From Lactococcus garvieae subsp. garvieae (GTDB taxonomy: Bacteria > Bacillota > Bacilli > Lactobacillales > Streptococcaceae), in contig NZ_CP118950.1 in the NCBI RefSeq assembly GCF_029024465.1, positions 248,001 through 312,000 on the forward strand: a DNA stretch of 64,000 nucleotides. Direction: 5' to 3'. Shown here piece after piece: positions 58,777-64,000 of the stretch (its first letter is position 1; each line of letters opens with the position of its first letter). The position numbers and the translations under genes are program-made. Under the pieces are notes generated by a model. It made no database searches. It saw only the letters and a list, made by a program, of their open reading frames with translations, and was not told the origin of the DNA.

Positions 58777-59640
58777 ATGAAAATTGCAGATATTCAACCC
58801 GCACTTTTTGAACGCTTTAAGCATATTTTACGTGTGAATAAACTGAGCCATGCTTATCTCTTTAGTGGAGGATTTGGTAGTTTTGATATGGCTATTTGGC
58901 TTAGTCAGGCCATTTTTTGTGAAAATTTACAGGACAATTTACCTTGTGAGAATTGCCGTCACTGTCGTTTAGTTGCTAGGGATGAATTTAGCGATTTACA
59001 CATCATTCGTCCTGAAGGTCAAACGATAAAAACAGGACAAATTCGAGATTTATCGGAAGTTTTTAGTCAGTCCGGATTTGAAGGGGCTCAGAAAGTGGTC
59101 ATTATCACGGAAGCTGAAAAAATGCACAGTAATGCAGCCAATGCTTTGCTTAAATCAATTGAAGAACCTGATAATGCCACACATGTCTTTTTGCTCACAG
59201 AAAACGATAATCTCATTTTACCCACCATTAAATCACGGGCACAAGTTTTTAGCTTTCCCAAAAATAGTGCCTATATGCAAGAAATTTTGGAACAAAATGG
59301 TGTCTTAAAAACACAAGCAGAACTCCTGAGCCGAATTTGTAACTCGGTAGAAGAAGCCCAAGATTTAAGTGGCGCCACTTGGTTTAATGATACCTTGAAG
59401 AAACTCCAACAATTGCTGAAATTAGTGAAGACGGATCAACGGGAAGCTTTTCTTTACCTGACAAATGTCTCGGAAAATATTGAGGATAAGGAAAAACAAA
59501 GTTTAGTTTTTTCCCTGCTCTTAGAGCTTTTTAATCAAGAAATGATGCCCGACTGGGTTCAAAAAACCTTTCAAGCAGAAAAAATGTGGAAAAGCAATGT
59601 GCGCTTTGGCTCTTGTTTGGAATATATAGTCCTGAAATAG
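58777..59640 (+). CDS. holB: DNA polymerase III delta' subunit
   Basis: 287 residues, clamp-loader AAA+ fold without a working P-loop (AYLFSGGFGSFDMA), zinc Cys cluster CENLQDNLPCENCRHC, and LKSIEEPDNATHVFLLTEN. Somewhat short. RBS AAGGAGTTTTC. Confidence 0.93.
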   Translation: MKIADIQPALFERFKHILRVNKLSHAYLFSGGFGSFDMAIWLSQAIFCENLQDNLPCENCRHCRLVARDEFSDLHIIRPEGQTIKTGQIRDLSEVFSQSGFEGAQKVVIITEAEKMHSNAANALLKSIEEPDNATHVFLLTENDNLILPTIKSRAQVFSFPKNSAYMQEILEQNGVLKTQAELLSRICNSVEEAQDLSGATWFNDTLKKLQQLLKLVKTDQREAFLYLTNVSENIEDKEKQSLVFSLLLELFNQEMMPDWVQKTFQAEKMWKSNVRFGSCLEYIVLK

Positions 59641-59652
59641 GAAGAAGATAAT

Positions 59653-60426
59653 ATGATTTACGAAGTAGAGTTTACACATGGAGAACAAAATACCTTTGTA
59701 AGTGGTCATGAAACATTTGCACCGAGAACGCAAGTCATTATTCAAAACGAAAAGGGCAAGACCTATGGCCGGATAATGAAGCAGCTGCCACAAGATAAAA
59801 ATGTTGATACATCTGGAGAAATTGTTCGCGCAGCAACAGAAGAAGATGAAGAATTGATTCAGACAACAGAGCTGCTCTCGCAACAAGCCTGCGCGAAGAT
59901 TCGCCAGATTGTTGCGGATTGCGGGATTGACATGAAGGTTACAAATGCAGCTTATAATTTAAACCAAAGTCAGCTTTTTGTATCCTTTACATCGGAAAAT
60001 AGAGTGGATTTTCGAGCTTTGCTTAAAGAATTAGCAGCGACTTTTCGTACGCGAATCGAACTTCGTCAGATTGGAGCGCGTGATGCTGCAAAAATGTATG
60101 GTGGCGTTGGGCCTTGTGGACGACCGCTTTGTTGTTCGGAGTTTATTTACGAATTTCCTAATGTCTCGATTAAGATGGCAAAAAATCAGTCGCTCTCTTT
60201 GAAACAAAGTAAACTGAATGGCCTTTGTGGTCGTTTGATGTGTTGTCTGTCTTATGAAGATGAATTTTACAGGGAAGCGCGTAAAAATTTCCCTGATTTT
60301 GGGGAACATATTACAACTGCAGATGGTGAGGGGAAAGTTATTGGACTTAATATTTTGAATAACAAAGTTAAACTTCGCTTAGATCATACAATAAAAGAGT
60401 TTGATATTGCAGAGATAAATCTTTAA
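59653..60426 (+). CDS. ricT: RicT (YaaT) PSP1-domain protein
   Basis: 257 residues with the PSP1 domain and its Cys pattern (GPCGRPLCCSEF, GLCGRLMCCLSYE). In Bacillus, part of the Ric complex that affects RNase Y and can carry iron-sulfur clusters. Follows holB by 12 bp. Confidence 0.92.
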   Translation: MIYEVEFTHGEQNTFVSGHETFAPRTQVIIQNEKGKTYGRIMKQLPQDKNVDTSGEIVRAATEEDEELIQTTELLSQQACAKIRQIVADCGIDMKVTNAAYNLNQSQLFVSFTSENRVDFRALLKELAATFRTRIELRQIGARDAAKMYGGVGPCGRPLCCSEFIYEFPNVSIKMAKNQSLSLKQSKLNGLCGRLMCCLSYEDEFYREARKNFPDFGEHITTADGEGKVIGLNILNNKVKLRLDHTIKEFDIAEINL

Positions 60427-60450
60427 GAAGAATTGACATAGAGGTAAGTT

Positions 60451-60792
60451 ATGGGGGAAATGATGATCGATAAAAATGAGATTTATGTGCAACTTGGGCT
60501 ACTGGAGGAAAGTTTGGCTTATACACTGGGCCAAATTTCAACGGTACGCGATGCTTTGGATGAATCTTTAAAAGAAAATGCCACAATTCGCATGGAAAAT
60601 GAAAAATTACGCGAACGTTTGGCGCATATTGAGAAAAAAGAAGAAAAAGCCAGCTCAAAATCAAAAGATGAGCCTAATCCAAATTTGATTCAGATTTTTA
60701 ATGAGGGCTTTCATGTATGTCACCTCCACTACGCAGAACGTTTGCAAGATGGTGAAAACTGCTTAGACTGCTTGGAGCTTTTGTACAGATGA
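60451..60792 (+). CDS. yabA: Replication initiation control protein YabA
   Basis: 113 residues: N-terminal coiled coil (about 10-60) and C-terminal zinc site ([18 protein letters not shown]). Links DnaA and DnaN to limit initiation. GAGGTAAGTT precedes the ATG at 60451; an ATG at 60463 is also possible. Overlaps rsmI by 4 nt. Confidence 0.93.
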   Translation: MGEMMIDKNEIYVQLGLLEESLAYTLGQISTVRDALDESLKENATIRMENEKLRERLAHIEKKEEKASSKSKDEPNPNLIQIFNEGFHVCHLHYAERLQDGENCLDCLELLYR

Positions 60793-61655
60793 TAAATATA
60801 CAAAGCAGTTTTAAAGGTGAAAAAAGTGCAGGCACGCTTTACTTGGTACCAACGCCTATTGGTAATATGCAGGATATGACTTTACGAGCTTTAGAAACCT
60901 TGCGTAATGTGGATTTGGTAGCAAGTGAGGATACACGTAACACGCAAAAATTACTTAATCATTTTGAAATCAAGGTGGCTCAGGAATCTTTTCATGAGCA
61001 TAATTCCTTTGACAAAATTCCGAAGCTTTTAGATTTTCTTATGTCAGGGAAATCGCTAGCACAGGTCTCTGATGCGGGGATGCCTTCAATATCTGATCCA
61101 GGTCATGATTTAGTTGTGGAAGCCATTAAGCGAAATATTGATGTGATTGCTCTACCAGGGGCTTCAGCTGGAATAACAGCGCTTATCGCTTCGGGCTTAA
61201 TCCCACAACCCCATATTTTTTATGGCTTTTTACCTCGTAAAAAAGGAGAGCAAAAAAAGTTCTTGGAAACTAAGCTGGCTTATCCTGAAACGCAAATTTT
61301 TTATGAGTCTCCTTATCGTGTTGCAGATACTTTAGAAAATATGGCTCAGGTATATGGGGACCGAGAGGTTACCCTAGTCCGTGAATTAACAAAAATTTAT
61401 GAAGAATACCGTCGAGGTAAAATTTCTGAAATTTTACTTTCTTTAAAAGAGCAGCCGATTAAGGGAGAATGCTTGCTTATTGTTGCTGGCTTCGATGGTG
61501 AAGTTGAAGATACTGTGGAAGATAAAACCACACCATTAGAAGCTGTTCAGCTTCTTGTTGCATCGGGAATAAAGCCTAATGCTGCCATCAAGCAAGTGGC
61601 GAAAGAACGGGAGTTGGTACGTCAAGAGCTTTATGCCCAGTATCATGATTTATAA
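60789..61655 (+). CDS. rsmI: 16S rRNA 2'-O-methyltransferase RsmI
   Basis: 288 residues, tetrapyrrole-methylase fold: [44 protein letters not shown]. Methylates C1402 ribose. Last gene of the cluster. Confidence 0.96.
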   Translation: MINIQSSFKGEKSAGTLYLVPTPIGNMQDMTLRALETLRNVDLVASEDTRNTQKLLNHFEIKVAQESFHEHNSFDKIPKLLDFLMSGKSLAQVSDAGMPSISDPGHDLVVEAIKRNIDVIALPGASAGITALIASGLIPQPHIFYGFLPRKKGEQKKFLETKLAYPETQIFYESPYRVADTLENMAQVYGDREVTLVRELTKIYEEYRRGKISEILLSLKEQPIKGECLLIVAGFDGEVEDTVEDKTTPLEAVQLLVASGIKPNAAIKQVAKERELVRQELYAQYHDL

Positions 61656-61663
61656 AATGAAAG

Positions 61664-61687
61664 AACAACTTAAGGTTGTTTTTTTAT
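61664..61687 (+). terminator. Terminator after rsmI
   Basis: AACAAC/GTTGTT hairpin with a T7 tail. Confidence 0.75.
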
Positions 61688-61784
61688 TTTGTTCATGTAG
61701 AAGTTTTTTTATAAGCATAGAAAAAAGGAAATTGTGTAGATTATGTTAAAATCAAAGCGTAAGTAAAAAGGAAGTGGAGATATA

Positions 61785-62627
61785 ATGAAAATAAATAAAG
61801 TTATAACCTTATTGGCTTTGAGTGCAGCTGGCGTTACTCTGCTAGCAGCGTGCTCAAAATCAAATAAAAGTACAACCGCAGGCCAAGAAAAAACAACCAC
61901 AGTGAATGTGGCAATCTCTGGCTCATCAAATCCTTACGAATATACGAAGGATGGGCAGTTGACAGGTTATGAATATGATATTCTCAAAAAAGCAGATGAA
62001 AATTTGCCTCAATATAAATTTGACTTTAAGACATATGATGACAGTGCTATTCTTGCAGCTTTAGATGCAGGACGCGCAGATATTGGTGTGAATATTTATG
62101 GTAAAACTAAGGCGCGTGAGGAAAAGTATCTCTTTAGTTTTCCTACCACGCAAGGCATTAATGCGATTTTCTCTAATGATAAAGATAAAATCACAACCAT
62201 CGAAGGCCTTGTAGGAAAGAAAACTGAGATTCCAACAGGAACCAACTATGGCGATATTATGGATCAGTGGAACAGTGCGCATCCTGATAAAAAAATTACC
62301 GTCGATTATTCAAAACGTGGGCTGGCAGAACGATTACAAGCACTTTCTGATGGACAAATGGACTTTATCTTTGCTTCAAAATCTGCAGCGGAAAATCTCG
62401 TCAAAGAACATGCTGTAACAGGTGTATCCGATACAGTACCTACAGACCTTGAAAAATATCCTGAATTCAAGACTTACACTTACTATATCCTTGACAATAG
62501 TCAAACTCAGCTTCAAAAAGATCTTAACCAAGAGATTAAAAAGATGGCTGAAGATGGCTACTTGAAAGAACTTTCTCAAAAATATTTTGGGGGAGACCAA
62601 GTTCCCGGAATGGAACAATACAAATAA
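61785..62627 (+). CDS. Amino-acid ABC transporter binding lipoprotein
   Basis: 280 residues. Lipoprotein signal with LAAC (Cys about 23), Ser/Thr linker, then the type II periplasmic-binding fold of polar amino-acid receptors (NPYEYTKDGQLTGYEYDILKKA; DAGRADIG). No permease or ATPase genes adjoin it, so it is an orphan receptor here. RBS GGAAGTGGAGATATA. Confidence 0.88.
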   Translation: MKINKVITLLALSAAGVTLLAACSKSNKSTTAGQEKTTTVNVAISGSSNPYEYTKDGQLTGYEYDILKKADENLPQYKFDFKTYDDSAILAALDAGRADIGVNIYGKTKAREEKYLFSFPTTQGINAIFSNDKDKITTIEGLVGKKTEIPTGTNYGDIMDQWNSAHPDKKITVDYSKRGLAERLQALSDGQMDFIFASKSAAENLVKEHAVTGVSDTVPTDLEKYPEFKTYTYYILDNSQTQLQKDLNQEIKKMAEDGYLKELSQKYFGGDQVPGMEQYK

Positions 62628-62653
62628 AAAAGTGCGAGAAGCACTTTTTATTT
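62622..62653 (+). terminator. Bidirectional terminator
   Basis: AAATAAAAAGTGC-type arms pair over 13 bp around GAGAA; T-rich on both strands, between convergent genes. Confidence 0.8.
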
Positions 62654-62657
62654 GCAT

Positions 62658-62837
62658 TTAACAATGTCCATCAACGTTTTCATTAATCCAATACTGTTCT
62701 TGTTCATCAAAGATTCTGAGATGAGGATTTTTATGGATAAAATCTAGAATCACTTTCCTGCTTAAACCACTGTATTTAACTGCAGCATCGACAGTGACAA
62801 TATCCATTTTTTCAATTGCTTTGCGTAAATTGTCCAT
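62658..62837 (-). CDS. Small hypothetical protein with HTH-like segment
   Basis: 59 residues from MDNLRKAIEKMDIVTVDAAV; TVDAAVKYSGLSRKVILDFI could be a helix-turn-helix. TATAAT on the minus strand (62849-62844) lies 6 nt before the ATG, so the mRNA may be leaderless. Confidence 0.55.
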   Translation of the reverse strand: MDNLRKAIEKMDIVTVDAAVKYSGLSRKVILDFIHKNPHLRIFDEQEQYWINENVDGHC

Positions 62838-63001
62838 GTATTTATTATAACTTTTTTGACACAATACGAGAAAAGAAAGGACAGATTTATCCTATTTATC
62901 TAGATATTCGGGGTAAAAAAAGAATTGCTACTTGATTTTCACTCTCAAATTTTATAAAATTGTCAAGTACCTTTGCGTACTCTAATGGAGAATTTATAGT
63001 T

Positions 63002-63934
63002 ATGACTACAAATAAAATGGGCACAGGAACCGCTCATTCCAAATTAATTTTGATTGGAGAGCATTCGGTTGTTTATGGGCAGCCTGCAATTGCGTTACCT
63101 GTTACTATTCTGAAGACAACCGTTACAATTTCTTCTATCAAATACGGACAATATATTGAAAATAATGAATCACGACGCAGATTGGATGTGTTAGGAGACG
63201 AATTTGAGGGGGTCCGCCAACTCATCCTACGTCTTTTGGAAAAATTTAATTCCGTAAAACTTCCATTTTCTCTGGAAATTGATTCGAATATCCCTTTGGG
63301 ACGGGGATTGGGAGCATCAGCCGCTCTAGCAACAGCAATCACACGTGCTTTTTATGATTTTTTTGATGCAGAGCTAACAGATGAAATACTCTTATCTTTT
63401 GCTAACTTCTCGGAGAATATTACACACGGCCGCTCATCAGGAATCGATGTCGCAACCGTCAATTCGGAGTTGCCGCTTTGGTTTATTAAAGGCCAAACAG
63501 CTGAATCTTTTGATATCAATCTATCGGGTTATCTGGTTATTGGAGATTCAGGTGTACACGGCTTTACCAGTCAAGCGATTAGCATAGTCAGAGAAAAATT
63601 ATCAGAGAATAAAGCCAAAGCTCAAGGCCATATTGAAAAGTTAGGCCAACTCTCAAAAGCTTCAAAAGATTTTCTCATGACAAATAAGTTAAAAGACTTG
63701 GGGCAAGTCATGAACCAAGCGCATGAGAATCTTTCTTCACTCGGTGTTTCACACCCACGCTTAGACACCTTAGTGGATACAGCGCTGAGAAATGGTGCGC
63801 TGGGAGCCAAGCTTACAGGCTCAGGTCTAGGTGGGGTAATGGTCGCTCTAGCAGCTAATGAAAAAGATGCGATCCGCATTAGTCAAAAGCTCTTGAAAAA
63901 TGGTGCCAAGAACACGTGGATTTACTCTGTTTAA
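63002..63934 (+). CDS. mvk: Mevalonate kinase
   Basis: 310 residues, GHMP kinase fold: SKLILIGEHSVVYGQPAIALP, the ATP-binding GRGLGASAALATA (about 102-114) and late KLTGSGLGGVMVAL. Phosphorylates mevalonate for isoprenoid synthesis. The ATG at 63002 follows TGGAGAATTTATAGT; the TTG at 62960 is rejected for lack of an RBS. mvaD is expected just downstream, outside the window. Confidence 0.95.
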   Translation: MTTNKMGTGTAHSKLILIGEHSVVYGQPAIALPVTILKTTVTISSIKYGQYIENNESRRRLDVLGDEFEGVRQLILRLLEKFNSVKLPFSLEIDSNIPLGRGLGASAALATAITRAFYDFFDAELTDEILLSFANFSENITHGRSSGIDVATVNSELPLWFIKGQTAESFDINLSGYLVIGDSGVHGFTSQAISIVREKLSENKAKAQGHIEKLGQLSKASKDFLMTNKLKDLGQVMNQAHENLSSLGVSHPRLDTLVDTALRNGALGAKLTGSGLGGVMVALAANEKDAIRISQKLLKNGAKNTWIYSV

Positions 63935-63951
63935 AAATGAAACGATAACTT

Positions 63952-63990
63952 AAACCCTCGAAGTCATTGACTTTATGAGGGTTTTTGTTT
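63952..63990 (+). terminator. Terminator after mvk
   Basis: AACCCTC pairs with GAGGGTT, followed by TTTTG. Confidence 0.75.
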
Positions 63991-64000
63991 TGCCCTAAAA

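Overview
The window looks like a Lactococcus chromosome (low GC, Streptococcaceae gene content, order tmk-holB-ricT-yabA-rsmI, walRKJ, CIRCE-controlled groESL) carrying one apparently complete siphovirus prophage. The species cannot be fixed from the sequence alone.

Host left arm (1-18.7 kb): end of a KimA-like permease, a YeiH-type transporter, thiI, an MFS exporter, a Na+/H+ antiporter, tyrS, a class A penicillin-binding protein, two overlapping alkyl-DNA transferases, a PAP2 phosphatase, pepA, a thioredoxin-like protein, ytpR, an SSB, a ClbS/DfsB protein and groES-groEL. Host right arm (54.9-64 kb): walJ, walK and walR on the minus strand, then tmk, holB, ricT, yabA, rsmI, an amino-acid binding lipoprotein and mevalonate kinase.

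Prophage (about 18,674-54,938, 36.3 kb): it sits in the last codons of groEL, bounded by a 17-bp direct repeat. The lysogeny genes (integrase, two small genes, ImmA/IrrE-type protease, repressor) run leftward from a near-ideal promoter/operator. The rightward early genes include an antirepressor, a reversed DUF4145 gene, a second tyrosine recombinase, a ribbon-helix-helix regulator inside an inverted repeat, a replication initiator with 12-bp iterons, a DnaC-like loader, many small genes and an orphan adenine methylase. An ArpU-like regulator precedes the probable late promoter, a structured RNA and a tRNA-Lys. The late genes follow the HK97/P335 order: HNH, terS, terL, portal, ClpP-type protease, capsid, connectors, tail tube, frameshifted chaperones, tape measure, Dit, Tal, SGNH protein, BppU, receptor-binding protein, holin and secreted lysozyme. 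A Tad2-like gene and two small genes interrupt the tail module.

The most unusual part lies between the lysin and attR. A gene-free stretch of about 750 bp holds at least six back-to-back units, each an extended -10 promoter, a short structured RNA and a terminator. It leads into a two-gene operon resembling a Kiwa-type defence module (KwaB-like DUF4868 protein plus a membrane protein). Two more such units follow before attR, and a similar one precedes the reversed DUF4145 gene.
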